The notes under the pieces are model-generated. The model ran no database searches. It saw nothing but the letters and a program-made list of their open reading frames with translations, and was not told the DNA's origin. A stretch of 64,000 bases of DNA, taken from assembly GCF_000341355.1 (NCBI RefSeq), contig NC_020300.1, forward strand, positions 930,001 through 994,000, written 5' to 3'. This document shows positions 37,187-48,845 of this stretch, piece after piece. Source of the DNA: Bartonella australis AUST/NH1. Lineage in GTDB: Bacteria > Pseudomonadota > Alphaproteobacteria > Rhizobiales > Rhizobiaceae. The stretch's first letter is position 1; each line of letters opens with the position of its first letter. Made by a program: the position numbers and the translations under genes.

Positions 37187-37576
37187 TCAAACGCGCCGTC
37201 TCTTCCTTGGACGACATCCATTATGAGGAATCGGCGTCACATCACGAATGGAAGTAATTACAAAACCAACAGATTGCAATGCCCGTAAAGCAGACTCGCG
37301 GCCCGCTCCAGGACCGCAAACCTCAACTTCCAGCGAACGCATACCATGTTCCTGCGCCTTTTTGGCACAATCCTCTGCCGCAACCTGAGCAGCAAAAGGC
37401 GTAGATTTACGCGACCCCTTAAACCCCTGAGCACCAGCAGATGACCAAGCAATCGCGTTTCCTTGAGCGTCTGTGATAGTGACCATAGTATTATTAAACG
37501 TCGAATTGATGTGCACAACACCCGACGAAATATTTTTGCGTTCGCGGCGGCGAATACGCGGGGCTTCCTTAGCCAT
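37187..37576 (-). CDS. rpsK: 30S ribosomal protein S11
   Basis: 129 residues, platform protein of the 30S subunit. Signatures: [30 protein letters not shown] and the C-terminal [21 protein letters not shown] 37576 (AAGGATAGCT before it) yields the conserved start [15 protein letters not shown]; 29 upstream codons in the frame are not part of the gene. Confidence 0.97.
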   Translation of the reverse strand: MAKEAPRIRRRERKNISSGVVHINSTFNNTMVTITDAQGNAIAWSSAGAQGFKGSRKSTPFAAQVAAEDCAKKAQEHGMRSLEVEVCGPGAGRESALRALQSVGFVITSIRDVTPIPHNGCRPRKRRRV

Positions 37577-37690
37577 AGCTATCCTTTCAACGATCTCTCC
37601 ACCACCGTAACACCAGTGGCTCCACCTTATTTGCTTTTGATAAAAAACCTCAGCAAAAAACAAAATCCTATAAACAAAATAAAGATACTA

Positions 37691-38059
37691 TTACTTCTTT
37701 TTACCAGCGATTGCCTTCGCAGGACCTTTACGCGTACGCGCATTCGTATGTGTACGCTGCCCACGGACAGGCAAGGAACGGCGATGACGTAATCCACGAT
37801 AACAACCAAGATCCATCAAACGCTTAATACTCATTGCGACTTCACGGCGAAGATCCCCCTCAACTTGATAATCTTTGTCTATCGCCTCACGAATCTGCAG
37901 CACTTCCGCATCCGAGAGCTCATGCACGCGGCGTTCCGCAGGAATGCCAACTTTTTTGACAATTTCTTGAGCAAACTTCCGCCCAATCCCATGAATATAT
38001 TGAAGCGCGATAACTACGCGCTTGTTAGTCGGAATATTGACACCCGCGATACGAGCCAC
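37691..38059 (-). CDS. rpsM: 30S ribosomal protein S13
   Basis: 122 residues. It is a head protein that contacts P-site tRNA and the 50S subunit. The start [26 protein letters not shown] and the end [15 protein letters not shown] are canonical. A 183-base gap without gene separates it from adk upstream, one of the longer spacers of the cluster. Confidence 0.97.
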   Translation of the reverse strand: MARIAGVNIPTNKRVVIALQYIHGIGRKFAQEIVKKVGIPAERRVHELSDAEVLQIREAIDKDYQVEGDLRREVAMSIKRLMDLGCYRGLRHRRSLPVRGQRTHTNARTRKGPAKAIAGKKK

Positions 38060-38242
38060 GCCTATTCTCCTTGATTATATTGACCGCCAACTATAAAGCG
38101 CTTGATGCACCCCACGCCGAAAAAATAGCTCAGCCTCAAACGCGCTTTAAGCCCCATTATCTCACTGAAGTAAATTAAAATGGCTTTTGATAGATTTCAC
38201 CAAAAAAGTCAACTCTTTTCATTTACTTCTCTAAAAAATTCC

Positions 38243-38821
38243 TTACCCAAAGAGTTCCTGAATAGTTCTGGACACCTCAAAGACAGAAGGCATCCCGTCA
38301 ACGGTCCTCAGCAGCCCTTTATCGGAATAAAATTTCGATAAAGGAGCTGTTTTTTTACGATATTCAGTCAATCGCTTCGCAAAAACATCCGGATTATCAT
38401 CTGAACGAACCTGTCCACCCAAAACTACTGTTTCCTGAACACGTTGTTTCATCCGTTCAATCAATGAATCTTCATCAGCAGAAAGCTCTATAACAGCATC
38501 AAGCCGCGCACCCTTTGACTGCAAAATCCTTTGTAATTCTTCTGCTTGTCCCACAGTACGCGGATATCCATCCAGTATAAAACCATTTGAACAGTCATTT
38601 TGGTCGATACGATCCGACACAATCTGATTAACAACATTGTCAGGCACTAAGACGCCCGATTCTACGATAAGCTTAGCTTTTTTGCCAATCTCTGTCTCTT
38701 TCATAACGACTTCGCGCAGCATATCACCCGTCGACAAGTGAGGAACATTATACCTCTCTGCCAACATCTTAGCTTGTGTACCTTTACCAGCTCCAGGGGG
38801 ACCTAAAAGAATGATTCTCAT
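38243..38821 (-). CDS. adk: Adenylate kinase, short type
   Basis: 192 residues against 214 in E. coli. It interconverts AMP, ADP and ATP. P-loop [12 protein letters not shown] is at residues 4-15 and [16 protein letters not shown] carries the AMP-site region. The LID domain is reduced to a short loop ([17 protein letters not shown]), as in alphaproteobacterial and cytosolic-type short enzymes. Its ATG overlaps the secY stop by four bases, which couples the two genes. Confidence 0.96.
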   Translation of the reverse strand: MRIILLGPPGAGKGTQAKMLAERYNVPHLSTGDMLREVVMKETEIGKKAKLIVESGVLVPDNVVNQIVSDRIDQNDCSNGFILDGYPRTVGQAEELQRILQSKGARLDAVIELSADEDSLIERMKQRVQETVVLGGQVRSDDNPDVFAKRLTEYRKKTAPLSKFYSDKGLLRTVDGMPSVFEVSRTIQELFG

Positions 38822-40164
38822 CGGCTCCTTTTACCCCCACGGAGTTTTGATTTTTTGATCAACCCCTCATATTGATGCGCAACGAGGTGTCCCTGAATCT
38901 GAGCAACTGTATCAAGCGTAACGGTAACGACAATTAACAAAGATGTACCCCCGAGGTAAAAAGGAACATGAAAAGCCGACACCATAAACTCGGGTAATAA
39001 ACAAACGAGAATAATATAAACCGCACCCAAAACAGTAATGCGCGTCAAAACATAATCAATATACTCGGCTGTACGCTCTCCAGGACGAATCCCCGGAATG
39101 AAACCAGAGTGTTTCTTTAATTGATCTGCTGTATCACGCGGGTTAAACACAATAGCCGTATAAAAAAAGCAAAAAAACGCCATTAAAACGGCATAAATAA
39201 TCATATAAAGCGGCTGCCCATGAGCAAGAGAAGAAGAAATAGCCTGGACCCATTGTGGCATTTTATCAGAGAAATTATTAATGGTCGCCGGCAGTAATAA
39301 CAAAGACGAAGCAAAAATCGGCGGAATGACACCGGCAGTGTTCAGCTTTAAAGGGAGATGCGACATATCACCCTGAAATATCTGATTACCAACCTGGCGC
39401 TTTGGATATTGTATGAGAATCCGCCGCTGTGCGCGCTCCACAAAAACAATAACCCCTACGACAGAAATAGCGATAATAATTATCCCTATTAATAGAAAAG
39501 TAGGCAAATCAGAGTGACTATGGGCAGTCAAAAGCTGAGCAAAAGTGGCAGGAAAATTAGCCACAATACCCGTAAAAATAATAAGAGAAACCCCATTACC
39601 AACACCACGTGATGTAATTTGCTCACCGAGCCACATCAAAAACATCGTTCCTCCAACCAGCGTGATAACAGACGAAATACGAAACATCATGCCAGGTTCG
39701 TTAACAATTTGGAGGCCTGTCCCTATACCAGTTTCAAGAGCGACAGCGATACCAAAAGCCTGAAAAATTGCCAATATCACCGTTACGTAACGAGTATACT
39801 GATTAATAATTTTACGACCCAACTCACCTTCTTTTTTGAGAGCTTCCAGCGAAGGAACAACTGACGTTAATAACTGCACAATAATCGACGCTGATATATA
39901 AGGCATAATCCCCAGCGCAAAAATCGCCATACGTCCAACAGCCCCCCCTGCAAACATATTAAACAACCCCAATACGCCAGATGCATGATGTTCAAATGTC
40001 TGCCGTAAAGCATCAATATTAATGCCTGGCAAAGAAATATAAGTACCAAAACGATACACAAGGAGCGCAGATAAAGTAAACCAAATGCGTTTTTTTAGTT
40101 CAGTCGCACGTGAAAAAGTACCCAAATTTATGTTAGAAGCAAGTTGCTCCGCAGCCGATGCCAT
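38818..40164 (-). CDS. secY: Protein translocase subunit SecY
   Basis: 448 residues with ten membrane helices. It forms the protein-conducting channel in the inner membrane with SecE/SecG. Typical stretches are [43 protein letters not shown] and QGQPLY-like GQPLYMIIY. Start [26 protein letters not shown] is standard for rhizobia. A 131-base spacer separates it from rplO; adk follows with overlap. Confidence 0.97.
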   Translation of the reverse strand: MASAAEQLASNINLGTFSRATELKKRIWFTLSALLVYRFGTYISLPGINIDALRQTFEHHASGVLGLFNMFAGGAVGRMAIFALGIMPYISASIIVQLLTSVVPSLEALKKEGELGRKIINQYTRYVTVILAIFQAFGIAVALETGIGTGLQIVNEPGMMFRISSVITLVGGTMFLMWLGEQITSRGVGNGVSLIIFTGIVANFPATFAQLLTAHSHSDLPTFLLIGIIIIAISVVGVIVFVERAQRRILIQYPKRQVGNQIFQGDMSHLPLKLNTAGVIPPIFASSLLLLPATINNFSDKMPQWVQAISSSLAHGQPLYMIIYAVLMAFFCFFYTAIVFNPRDTADQLKKHSGFIPGIRPGERTAEYIDYVLTRITVLGAVYIILVCLLPEFMVSAFHVPFYLGGTSLLIVVTVTLDTVAQIQGHLVAHQYEGLIKKSKLRGGKRSR

Positions 40165-40295
40165 AAAACCTCTCCAGTTTATACCCCAATCCCTTAATTA
40201 CGCGAGCGCAGCTCACCAAATCCACATCGCCATACATAAAAACTAAAATACCCCCTAAAAAAGAGATATGCTCGAAGTTATTTTCTACGCTGAAT

Positions 40296-40763
40296 CTACT
40301 GAACAGCTTCAAGGCAACTGACCTGACCGCCGGCTTTTTCAATTTTTGCACGAGCAGCCTTGGAAACACCAGAAACATTAAACATAATCCCAGTTTTTAA
40401 TTCACCACCCGAAAGAATACGTACACCGTCTTTGACACGGCGAATAACGCCAGCTTCTTTTAACACAACAGCATCAACCGTTTTTGCCGTGTCTAGCTTG
40501 CCCGCATCAACCGCTAACTGAACGCGCTCAAGCGAAACCTCGTTGTAAATCTTCGCGAACGAATTCTTGAATCCACGCTTTGGCAAACGACGATATATAG
40601 GCATTTGCCCACCTTCAAAGCCGTTAAGCGAGACACCAGAACGGGATCTCTGCCCCTTAACGCCACGACCACCGGTTTTACCAGTTCCCGAACCGATACC
40701 ACGCCCAATACGTTTACGATTTTTCGTTGCGCCTTTGTGATCACGCAGCTCATTAAGTTTCAT
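40296..40763 (-). CDS. rplO: 50S ribosomal protein L15
   Basis: 155 residues. The start MKLNELRDHKGATKNRKRIGRGIGSGTGKTGGRGVKGQ is the L15 signature: the glycine-rich extension threads into 23S rRNA. Placed 20 bases after rpmD as in the standard spc order. Confidence 0.96.
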   Translation of the reverse strand: MKLNELRDHKGATKNRKRIGRGIGSGTGKTGGRGVKGQRSRSGVSLNGFEGGQMPIYRRLPKRGFKNSFAKIYNEVSLERVQLAVDAGKLDTAKTVDAVVLKEAGVIRRVKDGVRILSGGELKTGIMFNVSGVSKAARAKIEKAGGQVSCLEAVQ

Positions 40764-40783
40764 ATCCTACACCCCTGCGGTCC

Positions 40784-40990
40784 CTAATTTTCACCCACGA
40801 TTCGAACGAGATGGCTAACCTTAGCGATCATACCTCGCACACAAAGCGTATCTTCCAAAGTACGGCAGCGATGCATTTTATTCAACCCGAGTCCCTTTAA
40901 CGTCGCGTGTTGAACCCGCGGATTCCGAATCGGACTTCCAATTTGCTCCACCGTCACAGTCTTACTATTCTGAGACTTTTTTTTAACCAT
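40784..40990 (-). CDS. rpmD: 50S ribosomal protein L30
   Basis: 68 residues. [21 protein letters not shown] and [14 protein letters not shown] are typical of bacterial L30. The N-terminus is slightly longer than in E. coli (59 residues). It lies between rpsE and rplO. Confidence 0.93.
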   Translation of the reverse strand: MVKKKSQNSKTVTVEQIGSPIRNPRVQHATLKGLGLNKMHRCRTLEDTLCVRGMIAKVSHLVRIVGEN

Positions 40991-41022
40991 TTTCTAAATT
41001 CCTTTTTTACAAGCGTCGAGAA

Positions 41023-41571
41023 CTATTCTTCTAAACCGCCTAATTGCTGACGCCCTGCTTGCAAAGTAGAATATTTAATACCGCGTTGTGCTGCGACGTC
41101 CTTAGGATGCACCTGACGCTTTAACGCATCAAAAGTTGCACGCACCATATTGTAAGGATTTGACGATCCCAACGATTTTGCAACAACATCCTGCATACCA
41201 AGAGTTTCAAAAATAGCACGCATCGGGCCCCCAGCAATAATACCAGTACCCGCAGAAGCAGAGCGCATCAACACACGACCTGCCCCATGGCGTCCTTCAA
41301 CATCATGATGCAACGTACGCCCAAACCGAAGGGGAACATAAATCATCTCACGCTTCGCAGATTCCGTGGCTTTACGAATTGCCTCGGGAACTTCACGTGC
41401 TTTACCATGACCAAAACCAACGCGCCCTTTCTGATCCCCAATAACAACAAGAGCGGCAAAACCAAAACGCCGACCACCCTTCACAACCTTAGAAACACGG
41501 TTAATGTGGACAAGTTTATCAACAAACTCACTGTCACGTTCATCCCGATCATTGCGCTCTTTCTGCGTCAT
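41023..41571 (-). CDS. rpsE: 30S ribosomal protein S5
   Basis: 182 residues. It maintains decoding accuracy with S4 and S12. The S5 double-stranded-RNA-binding motif is [26 protein letters not shown]; the C-terminal half has [19 protein letters not shown] Gln/Leu-rich tail follows. A 111-base spacer separates it from rplR. Confidence 0.97.
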   Translation of the reverse strand: MTQKERNDRDERDSEFVDKLVHINRVSKVVKGGRRFGFAALVVIGDQKGRVGFGHGKAREVPEAIRKATESAKREMIYVPLRFGRTLHHDVEGRHGAGRVLMRSASAGTGIIAGGPMRAIFETLGMQDVVAKSLGSSNPYNMVRATFDALKRQVHPKDVAAQRGIKYSTLQAGRQQLGGLEE

Positions 41572-41682
41572 TCCTCATTCCTTTTTTCCAGAAATACGCC
41601 AACAAAGTTCCAACATTTAACTAAAGGAACTCACACAAAATATCTTAAAAACTCTCTCATCAGAATCTTTAAGGAAAACACT

Positions 41683-42045
41683 TCAAAACCTTAAACCACC
41701 TTCACGAGCAGCTTCAGCTAAAGCCTTAACTCTGCCATGATAAACATATGCTCCACGATCAAAAACAACCTCGTCGACACCAATCTTTTTTGCGCGCTCA
41801 GCAATTAATTTACCAACAGCGAAAGCGGCCTCCTTACCAGAACCGTTCTTTAAAGACTTCTTTAAATCGCTCTCAAGAGTACAGGCTGAAGCAAGCGTGC
41901 ACCCACGTAAATCGTCAATGACCTGAGCGTAAATATTTTGATTAGAACGATAAACACTAAGCCGAGGACGGCCATTGGCGACCATTTTAATCTGGCGCCG
42001 AACACGCTGCGCACGGCGCTGAATAATTTTTTTAGATGAAACCAT
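41683..42045 (-). CDS. rplR: 50S ribosomal protein L18
   Basis: 120 residues. It binds 5S rRNA in the central protuberance. Signatures: [31 protein letters not shown] and [26 protein letters not shown]. Eleven bases after rplF. Confidence 0.97.
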   Translation of the reverse strand: MVSSKKIIQRRAQRVRRQIKMVANGRPRLSVYRSNQNIYAQVIDDLRGCTLASACTLESDLKKSLKNGSGKEAAFAVGKLIAERAKKIGVDEVVFDRGAYVYHGRVKALAEAAREGGLRF

Positions 42046-42056
42046 GACGCAAATCC

Positions 42057-42590
42057 TTATTTCTTCTTACCTTCTTTACGGACAACACGCTCATCTGCAT
42101 ACTTAACCCCTTTGCCTTTATAAGGCTCAGGCCTACGATATTCACGAATCTCTGCCGCAACCTGCCCAACTTGCTGTTTATTAATCCCAGAAACAACAAT
42201 CTCCGTCGGCTTAGGAACTGTTATGCTAACACCTGACGGCACTTGATATACAACATCGTGAGAGAAACCGAGGGACAATTGAATATTTTTACCTTGCAAA
42301 GCAGCACGATAACCAACCCCATTAATCTCAAGCCTTTTTTCAAAGCCGTCCTTTACGCCACAAAAAATATTCTCGATCATTGAACGCGACATACCCCATT
42401 TGGAGCGTGCATCCTTCGATCGATCGCGCGGAGCGACTGATATAACATTCTCCTTGAGCTCAACAAGCACTTCGTCATTAACAACGTAGCTCAATTCACC
42501 TTTCGGCCCCCTCGCCTTCACTAACTGGCCCTCAACAACAGCGGTAACCCCAGAAGGAACCGGAATGGGCTTTTTTCCAATACGAGACAT
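42057..42590 (-). CDS. rplF: 50S ribosomal protein L6
   Basis: 177 residues with the duplicated L6 fold. [21 protein letters not shown] at the start and [16 protein letters not shown] near the end are characteristic. It lies near the sarcin-ricin loop and factor-binding site. 36 bases after rpsH. Confidence 0.97.
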   Translation of the reverse strand: MSRIGKKPIPVPSGVTAVVEGQLVKARGPKGELSYVVNDEVLVELKENVISVAPRDRSKDARSKWGMSRSMIENIFCGVKDGFEKRLEINGVGYRAALQGKNIQLSLGFSHDVVYQVPSGVSITVPKPTEIVVSGINKQQVGQVAAEIREYRRPEPYKGKGVKYADERVVRKEGKKK

Positions 42591-42626
42591 TGTTTTAACC
42601 TGTTTTTTCCATTTACTTACAATTGC

Positions 42627-43025
42627 TCAGAAAATACGACAGAGAATTTCTCCACCAACATTCCTTTCACGTGCTTCGCGGTCCGCCATTACCCCATCAG
42701 GAGTTGACAAAATCGAAATGCCCAAGCCATTCGCTATTTGAGGAATAGACTTAGCAGAAACATATACACGACGACCCGGTTTGGAAACACGCGCAATCTC
42801 ACGAATAACAGCTGAGCCCTCAAAATATTTTAGTTCAATTTCGATCTCAGATTTTCCATTACCCAAATCAATCTGATTATATCCGCGAATATAACCCTCT
42901 GACTGAAGAACATCAAGAACTCGCGCACGAAGCTTAGAGGCAGGCGTAATTACTTTATTCTTTTTACGACCAAGCGCATTACGAATACGCGTCAACATAT
43001 CACCAAGAGGATCTGACATAGACAT
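42627..43025 (-). CDS. rpsH: 30S ribosomal protein S8
   Basis: 132 residues. It binds 16S helix 21 early in assembly and, in E. coli, represses the spc operon; whether it does so here cannot be seen. Signatures: [13 protein letters not shown] and [15 protein letters not shown], then [28 protein letters not shown]. Confidence 0.97.
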   Translation of the reverse strand: MSMSDPLGDMLTRIRNALGRKKNKVITPASKLRARVLDVLQSEGYIRGYNQIDLGNGKSEIEIELKYFEGSAVIREIARVSKPGRRVYVSAKSIPQIANGLGISILSTPDGVMADREARERNVGGEILCRIF

Positions 43026-43039
43026 CTAAAAATTTCCTC

Positions 43040-43345
43040 TCACCAACTAGATTTAACAATGCCGGGAATACGCCCGAGGGAACCAAGATCACGCAAAGCA
43101 ATACGTGACATTTTTAATTTGCGATAATAAGCCCGCGGACGACCCGAAACCTCACAACGATTACGGATACGAACCTTCGCGGAATTACGCGGCAATTCTG
43201 CCAAATGGACAGAAGCTTTAAAACGCTCTTCAAGCGAAACTTTCTGGTCCATTACAATTGCTTTCAAACGTGCACGACGTAAAGCATAACGCTTCACCAT
43301 CGCTTCACGACGTTTATTTTTTTCAACGGCACTTACTTTGGCCAT
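43040..43345 (-). CDS. rpsN: 30S ribosomal protein S14, long (zinc-free) type
   Basis: 101 residues, without the CxxC pairs of the short zinc-binding form. [30 protein letters not shown] is the family signature. It lies in the 30S head. 14 bases upstream of rpsH. Confidence 0.97.
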   Translation of the reverse strand: MAKVSAVEKNKRREAMVKRYALRRARLKAIVMDQKVSLEERFKASVHLAELPRNSAKVRIRNRCEVSGRPRAYYRKLKMSRIALRDLGSLGRIPGIVKSSW

Positions 43346-43369
43346 AATCCTACCTCACTATATTTGCCG

Positions 43370-43927
43370 TTACGAGCGGAACGGAAAATTAAGAGCGCGG
43401 AGTAGTTCGCGCGCTTCATTGTCCGTCCTTGCTGTCGTGCAAATGATGATATCCATCCCCCAAATTTGGTCGACTTTATCGTAATTAACTTCCGGAAAGA
43501 CGATATGTTCTCTGATCCCCATAGCGAAATTTCCGCGGCCGTCGAAGCTTTTAGGGTTTAAGCCGCGGAAGTCGCGGACTCGCGGTAGCGCGATCGTAAC
43601 GAGGCGATCCAAGAATTCGAACATACGGTCTCTGCGCAACGTGACCTTAGCCCCAAGAGGCATACCTTCGCGGACTTTGAAAGTAGCAATGGAATTGCGC
43701 GCACGGGTGACGACGGCTTTTTGACCCGTTATTAATGCCAAGTCCTCGGCTGCGATAGACGGCTTTTTGGAATCAGCAGTCGCCTCGCCAATCCCCATAT
43801 TAACAACGATCTTATCAACGCGCGGGATCTGCATTTCATTCTTATAACCAAATTTCTCCTGAAGCGCTCTACGAACCACTTCAAGATAATGCGCCTTCAT
43901 ACGCGGTTTTTGTTTTTCCTCAGCCAT
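43370..43927 (-). CDS. rplE: 50S ribosomal protein L5
   Basis: 185 residues. It binds 5S rRNA and contacts P-site tRNA. Signatures: [37 protein letters not shown] and [20 protein letters not shown]. The start overlaps the end of rplX by eight bases. This stretch is visibly richer in CG dinucleotides than its neighbours (for example GCGCGCGAAC at the 3' end), but the protein is ordinary. Confidence 0.97.
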   Translation of the reverse strand: MAEEKQKPRMKAHYLEVVRRALQEKFGYKNEMQIPRVDKIVVNMGIGEATADSKKPSIAAEDLALITGQKAVVTRARNSIATFKVREGMPLGAKVTLRRDRMFEFLDRLVTIALPRVRDFRGLNPKSFDGRGNFAMGIREHIVFPEVNYDKVDQIWGMDIIICTTARTDNEARELLRALNFPFRS

Positions 43928-44234
43928 TAATCAATTCTCCCGAACGTTTGGCAAAACGGACCTTATCACCCCCCGCATTCACGCGAAAACCTACACGTGT
44001 AGGCTTACCATCTTTAGGATCGGCGACAGCCAAATTAGATAAATGAATAGGAGCTTCCTTAGAAACAACCCCAGCTTCTTGTTTTTGCGTTTGGCGTTGA
44101 TGACGCTTAACTACATTAACCCCACGAACAAGAGCACTCTCTTCCTTCGGATTGACTTTAATAACTTCGCCCCTACATCCTTTATCTTTTCCGGACAAAA
44201 CAACGACTTTATCACCTTTTCGAATCTTTTGCAT
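43920..44234 (-). CDS. rplX: 50S ribosomal protein L24
   Basis: 104 residues. It initiates 50S assembly. The KOW motif is [39 protein letters not shown] follows. 12 bases after rplN and overlapping rplE. Confidence 0.97.
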   Translation of the reverse strand: MQKIRKGDKVVVLSGKDKGCRGEVIKVNPKEESALVRGVNVVKRHQRQTQKQEAGVVSKEAPIHLSNLAVADPKDGKPTRVGFRVNAGGDKVRFAKRSGELING

Positions 44235-44246
44235 AATAACTGCTCC

Positions 44247-44615
44247 TTATAGCACTTCAGGAGCGAGTGAAATAATTTTCATATGATTCCTACCACGAAG
44301 TTCGCGAGGAACCGGTCCAAAGATACGCGTACCGATGGGCTCTTTTTTATTATCAACTAAAACAGCAGCATTTCTATCAAAGCGGATAACACTACCGTCA
44401 GCACGACGAATATCCTTAGCAGTACGAACCACCACAGCTTTCATCACGTCACCCTTTTTAACACGACCACGAGGAATAGCATCCTTAACCGAAACAACAA
44501 TAATGTCGCCGACCGAAGCATATTTCCGCTTTGAACCGCCCAACACCTTGATGCACATGACACGACGAGCGCCAGAATTATCCGCGACGTCGAGGTTTGT
44601 TTGCATCTGAATCAT
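44247..44615 (-). CDS. rplN: 50S ribosomal protein L14
   Basis: 122 residues. [28 protein letters not shown] and the end [19 protein letters not shown] are canonical. It forms part of the intersubunit bridge and binds the silencing factor RsfS. ATG 44615 is preceded by AAGGTGGGCGGTC; the seven upstream codons are not conserved. A 149-base spacer, the longest inside the S10-spc run, lies before it. Confidence 0.97.
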   Translation of the reverse strand: MIQMQTNLDVADNSGARRVMCIKVLGGSKRKYASVGDIIVVSVKDAIPRGRVKKGDVMKAVVVRTAKDIRRADGSVIRFDRNAAVLVDNKKEPIGTRIFGPVPRELRGRNHMKIISLAPEVL

Positions 44616-44764
44616 GACCGCCCACCTTCTTTTCAATACCTAAATTTGACTGCACTTCTTGCACAATCTGAATTCGCTCGCCAAGTAACGGCGAAACCAC
44701 CGCTCTTAAACCTATCAGTGGAGACAAAACCAACACCAAATTCTCGAACGATAAACTTAATTAA

Positions 44765-45004
44765 TTAAACTACACTGTCTTTAACAGCAATCCAACGTTT
44801 ATCTTTCGAAATCGGCTTAGACTCTTGAATAAAAACCTGATCTCCGACTCTGAACTGATTATCTTCGTCATGTGCCTTGTACTTTTTAGACTGCCTAACT
44901 GTCTTTTGGAGAAGCGGATGAGAATAACGGCGCTCCACCCTGACAACCACAGTCTTATCGTTCTTATCACTGACGACAATACCTTGTAAAATGCGTTTAG
45001 GCAT
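44765..45004 (-). CDS. rpsQ: 30S ribosomal protein S17
   Basis: 79 residues, OB-fold primary binder of 16S r[35 protein letters not shown] and [12 protein letters not shown] are typical. Ten bases after rpmC. It is the last gene of the S10 operon in the E. coli arrangement. Confidence 0.97.
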   Translation of the reverse strand: MPKRILQGIVVSDKNDKTVVVRVERRYSHPLLQKTVRQSKKYKAHDEDNQFRVGDQVFIQESKPISKDKRWIAVKDSVV

Positions 45005-45013
45005 CTTTCTTCC

Positions 45014-45214
45014 TTAAGCCTCACTATCATTCATCTTCTGACGAAGAAAAGTTTTAACACGCGCAATATCACGGCGAACCTTTTTAACACGCGCGGTCCC
45101 TTCTAATTGGCCCGTTGCTTTCTGAAAGCGCAAATTAAATTGCTCTTTTTTCAATTTAGCCAATTCATCTTTCATTTGGTCGAGCGTCTGCGCCCGTAAT
45201 TCTGCGGCTTTCAT
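45014..45214 (-). CDS. rpmC: 50S ribosomal protein L29
   Basis: 66 residues, a two-helix protein near the exit tunnel where nascent-chain factors dock. [29 protein letters not shown] fits the family. Twelve bases after rplP. Confidence 0.96.
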   Translation of the reverse strand: MKAAELRAQTLDQMKDELAKLKKEQFNLRFQKATGQLEGTARVKKVRRDIARVKTFLRQKMNDSEA

Positions 45215-45226
45215 TACTTACCCTCT

Positions 45227-45640
45227 TTACTCAGCAACACGCTGGATGAAACGAGTCTTAATAGGTAGCTTCGCAGCACCCAACCTGAGCGCTTCACGTG
45301 CCACATCTTCCGGCACTCCGTCAAGTTCAAATACGACGCGCCCCGGCGCAACACGCGCAGCCCAATAATCAACACTTCCCTTACCCTTACCCATACGAAC
45401 TTCAGTAGGCTTAGACGTAACCGGCAAATCCGGAAAAATACGAATCCACACACGACCAGAACGCCTCATATAACGCGTAATCGCACGACGCGCAGCTTCG
45501 ATCTGGCGCGCAGTAACACGTTCTGGCTCAACAGCCTTTAAACCATAAGCACCAAAATTCAGATCCGTACCGCCTTTTGAAACACCTCTGATACGACCCT
45601 TAAATTGCTTACGGAACTTTGTGCGCTTTGGCTGCAACAT
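45227..45640 (-). CDS. rplP: 50S ribosomal protein L16
   Basis: 137 residues. It lies at the A site and shapes tRNA accommodation. [43 protein letters not shown] and [16 protein letters not shown] are canonical. 36 bases after rpsC. Confidence 0.97.
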   Translation of the reverse strand: MLQPKRTKFRKQFKGRIRGVSKGGTDLNFGAYGLKAVEPERVTARQIEAARRAITRYMRRSGRVWIRIFPDLPVTSKPTEVRMGKGKGSVDYWAARVAPGRVVFELDGVPEDVAREALRLGAAKLPIKTRFIQRVAE

Positions 45641-45676
45641 TGCTCTCTACTCCAAATTTTAATCCGACCACAAAAA

Positions 45677-46387
45677 TCAAGCATTTTCGCGGCGACGACT
45701 CGATGAAGAACCCGAATGGTCATTTTCTGCAGCACGATGCTCCGAAGCCATCGGATCATGCTCAAGAATTTCACCTTTAAAAACCCAAACTTTAACACCG
45801 CAAATGCCATAAGCAGTCTTAGCCTCCGCCGTACCATAATCAACATCAGCACGTAGAGTATGAAGCGGAACACGACCTTCACGATACCACTCCATGCGAG
45901 CAATTTCGGCACCACCAAGACGACCAGAACAATTAATACGAATGCCTTCCGCCCCGAGGCGCATAGCTGACTGAACTGAACGCTTCATTGCGCGCCGAAA
46001 AGCAACACGACGCTCAAGCTGCTGAGCAATTGATTGAGCGATAATCGTTGCATCAATTTCCGGTTTACGAATCTCAACTATATTCAACGAAGTTTCAGCA
46101 TCCGTCATCTCCGAAAGCTTGCGACGGAGTTTCTCAATATCCGCACCCTTTTTACCAATAATAAGGCCAGGACGTGCGGAATGAATTGTTACACGACACT
46201 TTTTATGAGGACGTTCAATAACAACCTTGGAAATAGCCGCCTGCTTCAATTCTTCAATCACATATAACCGAATTTTCAAATCTTCGTGAAGAAGACGCCC
46301 ATATTCACCGCTATCAGCATACCAGCGTGAATCCCAAGTCCGATTAACTCCAAGACGAAGCCCTATTGGATTTATCTTCTGGCCCAT
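45677..46387 (-). CDS. rpsC: 30S ribosomal protein S3
   Basis: 236 residues. KH domain with [14 protein letters not shown], and the C-terminal half with [31 protein letters not shown]. It lies at the mRNA entry with helicase activity in complex with S4/S5. The ATG shares one base with the stop of rplV (TAATG). The C-terminal 25 residues are polar and Ser/Arg-rich. Confidence 0.97.
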   Translation of the reverse strand: MGQKINPIGLRLGVNRTWDSRWYADSGEYGRLLHEDLKIRLYVIEELKQAAISKVVIERPHKKCRVTIHSARPGLIIGKKGADIEKLRRKLSEMTDAETSLNIVEIRKPEIDATIIAQSIAQQLERRVAFRRAMKRSVQSAMRLGAEGIRINCSGRLGGAEIARMEWYREGRVPLHTLRADVDYGTAEAKTAYGICGVKVWVFKGEILEHDPMASEHRAAENDHSGSSSSRRRENA

Positions 46388-46776
46388 TATGCGGCCTCCC
46401 CTTCTTCGGTAACTTCACGGACAACAATAGTAAGATGCGAAAATGGGCGCTCAATCCTGCCCGCCCGCCCGCGACCACGGACATGAAAACGCTTCATAAC
46501 CATCGATCTACCAACATACGCCTCGGCAACAATCAACGTATCAATATCGAGATCATGATTATTCTCTGCATTCGCAATCGCTGATTCAAGAGTCTTTTTG
46601 ACCGTCCCAGCAATACGTTTACACGAAAATGTTAAATCAGCCAATGCCATATTAACTTTTTTTCCACGAATCATCGCAGCGACTAAATTAAGCTTTTGTG
46701 GACTAACACGAACCGTCCGGGCAACAGCCCTCGCCTCATTATCCTTAAGCTGGCGCGGAATCTTAGCTTTGCTCAT
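46387..46776 (-). CDS. rplV: 50S ribosomal protein L22
   Basis: 129 residues. It lines the exit tunnel; its beta hairpin (about 80-100) lies at the macrolide site. [27 protein letters not shown] and [20 protein letters not shown] are typical. It lies between rpsS and rpsC with near-zero spacing. Confidence 0.97.
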   Translation of the reverse strand: MSKAKIPRQLKDNEARAVARTVRVSPQKLNLVAAMIRGKKVNMALADLTFSCKRIAGTVKKTLESAIANAENNHDLDIDTLIVAEAYVGRSMVMKRFHVRGRGRAGRIERPFSHLTIVVREVTEEGEAA

Positions 46777-46778
46777 TC

Positions 46779-47057
46779 CTACTTCCTCTTTGCTTTCTTG
46801 TCGGCACCGTGCCCATAATAGGTCCGAGTAGGGGCAAACTCGCCAAACTTATGCCCAACCATTTCTTCAGAAACAGAAACGGGGACGTGCTTGTTGCCAT
46901 TGTAAACACCGAAAGTCAAACCGACAAACTGCGGCAAAATAGTAGAGCGGCGACTCCAAATTTTAATAACTTCATTACGCCCACTTGCACGTACTTTCTC
47001 CGCTTTTCCAAGAAGATAGCCGTCAACAAACGGACCTTTCCAAACTGAACGAACCAC
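46779..47057 (-). CDS. rpsS: 30S ribosomal protein S19
   Basis: 92 residues. [45 protein letters not shown] and [15 protein letters not shown] are the family signature. It binds 16S rRNA in the head together with S13. Confidence 0.97.
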   Translation of the reverse strand: MVRSVWKGPFVDGYLLGKAEKVRASGRNEVIKIWSRRSTILPQFVGLTFGVYNGNKHVPVSVSEEMVGHKFGEFAPTRTYYGHGADKKAKRK

Positions 47058-47072
47058 TTCAGACTACCTTTC

Positions 47073-47906
47073 TTATTTTTTGCGCTGATGACGTGAGCGC
47101 ATAATAAACTTATCAGTGGCTTTATTGGAGCGTGTACGCTTACCTTTAGTAGGTTTGCCCCAAGGAGACACTGGATGACGACCACCTGACGTACGACCTT
47201 CACCGCCGCCGTGCGGATGATCAACTGGATTCATGGCAACACCTCGAACATGAGGGCGCTTACCGCGCCAACGTGACCGGCCCGCTTTACCATCACTAAT
47301 ATTTCCATGATCAGGATTTGAAACAGCACCAACAGTTGCAAAACAATTGCCAAAAACTAGACGCTGCTCACCAGAATTAAGACGAAGAATAGCCATTCCT
47401 TGATCTCGCCCAACTAGCTGCGCATAAGTCCCCGCTGAACGAGCAATCTGACCACCTTTCCCAGGCTTCATTTCAACATTATGAATGATCGTACCTACCG
47501 GCATATTAGCAAGAGGCATCGCGTTACCCGGCTTAACATCGACGTTCGAACCAGCTACAACAGAATCCCCAACACTGAGACGCTGCGGCGCAAGAATATA
47601 ATTTAATTGTCCATCTTCGTAGCGAATCAGAGCAATAAAAGCAGTACGATTCGGATCGTACTCTAAGCGTTCAACTTTTGCAGATACATCACGCTTAAGG
47701 CGCTTAAAATCAATGAATCTATAATTACGCTTATGACCACCACCTCGAGAACGGACAGTAACGCGACCACAATTATTACGCCCACCCTTCGACGACAATC
47801 CTTCGGTTAACACCTTTACGGGCTTCCCTTTATAAAGGCAAGAGCGATCTACAATAACGAGCTGACGCTGTCCGGGAGTGGTCGGATTAAAATTCCTGAG
47901 TGCCAT
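47073..47906 (-). CDS. rplB: 50S ribosomal protein L2
   Basis: 277 residues. It supports peptidyl-transferase activity and subunit joining. [14 protein letters not shown], the conserved His region [31 protein letters not shown] and the basic end are present. 15 bases before rpsS. Confidence 0.97.
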   Translation of the reverse strand: MALRNFNPTTPGQRQLVIVDRSCLYKGKPVKVLTEGLSSKGGRNNCGRVTVRSRGGGHKRNYRFIDFKRLKRDVSAKVERLEYDPNRTAFIALIRYEDGQLNYILAPQRLSVGDSVVAGSNVDVKPGNAMPLANMPVGTIIHNVEMKPGKGGQIARSAGTYAQLVGRDQGMAILRLNSGEQRLVFGNCFATVGAVSNPDHGNISDGKAGRSRWRGKRPHVRGVAMNPVDHPHGGGEGRTSGGRHPVSPWGKPTKGKRTRSNKATDKFIMRSRHQRKK

Positions 47907-47931
47907 TTTTTATCTCCTACCTCCGAGCCCC

Positions 47932-48225
47932 TTAAAGACCTGTCGAAAGATCGATTAATTGACCTTTATCCAACGTCACAATCGCTTTTTTAACATCACT
48001 TTTCCGACCAATAACGCCTTTAAAACGTTTTATTTTACCCTTACGAATCATCGTATTGACGGCTTTAACTTTCACACTAAAAAGCGCTTCAACAGCAGCT
48101 TTAATCTCAAGTTTTGTCGCCTTTAATGCAACATTAAAAACAACTTGATTATACTCCGAAATTGTAGTCGACTTCTCGGTAACAACTGGACTAATAATTA
48201 CATCATAGTGCCGAAGATCCGTCAT
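47932..48225 (-). CDS. rplW: 50S ribosomal protein L23
   Basis: 97 residues. It is the main docking point for trigger factor and SRP at the tunnel exit. [33 protein letters not shown] and [15 protein letters not shown] fit the family. The ATG overlaps the rplD stop by four bases. Confidence 0.96.
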   Translation of the reverse strand: MTDLRHYDVIISPVVTEKSTTISEYNQVVFNVALKATKLEIKAAVEALFSVKVKAVNTMIRKGKIKRFKGVIGRKSDVKKAIVTLDKGQLIDLSTGL

Positions 48226-48845
48226 TTGAAACGCTCCTCAAGAGCCTCGACAGCAGCTTTAGATAAAACAAGCTTGCTGCGACGCAAAATATCATAAACA
48301 TTAATTCCCTGAATTGGCAAAACATCAATATTAGGAATATTGGACACTGCACGAGAAAAACTCATATCAATTTCTCTACCGCCAATCAATAAAGCATTAT
48401 TAAAACCGAGCTTAGAAAAATTCGCAGCGAGCACTTTGGTCTTAGCATCTTGAACACTAAACTCCTCGACTACAACTAAATTATTCGTTTTTACCTTCAC
48501 CGACAAAGCAAGACGCAACCCAAGCGCACGAATCTTTTTTGGAAGATCATGTGCGTGATTACGCACCACCGGACCATGAGCTTTACCACCACCCCGAAAT
48601 TGTGGAGCACGAGCAGACGAATGCCGAGCACGCCCAGTCCCTTTTTGCTTAAACATCTTTGCTCCCGTTCGAGACACATCAGAGCGGCCTTGCGACTGAT
48701 GCGTTCCTTGTTGACGACGAGCAAGCTGCCAACGAACAACACGTTGCAAAATATCTTCGCGTGGTACAAGGCCAAAAATACTCTCAGAGAGCTTCAATTC
48801 ACCAACCTCATTACCGTCGAGAGTTTTAACTACAAGATCCATCAT
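48222..48845 (-). CDS. rplD: 50S ribosomal protein L4
   Basis: 207 residues. The extended loop lines the exit tunnel ([40 protein letters not shown]). In E. coli L4 represses the S10 operon through the leader; no matching leader can be shown here. The start has two ATGs in a row; the first overlaps the rplC stop and GAGGGG lies just upstream. Confidence 0.96.
   Translation of the reverse strand: MMDLVVKTLDGNEVGELKLSESIFGLVPREDILQRVVRWQLARRQQGTHQSQGRSDVSRTGAKMFKQKGTGRARHSSARAPQFRGGGKAHGPVVRNHAHDLPKKIRALGLRLALSVKVKTNNLVVVEEFSVQDAKTKVLAANFSKLGFNNALLIGGREIDMSFSRAVSNIPNIDVLPIQGINVYDILRRSKLVLSKAAVEALEERFK

Noticed and set aside
40133-40378. 81-codon frame across the rplO-secY spacer
   Set aside because: It overlaps the rplO 3' end in another frame and has no family features; treated as shadow.
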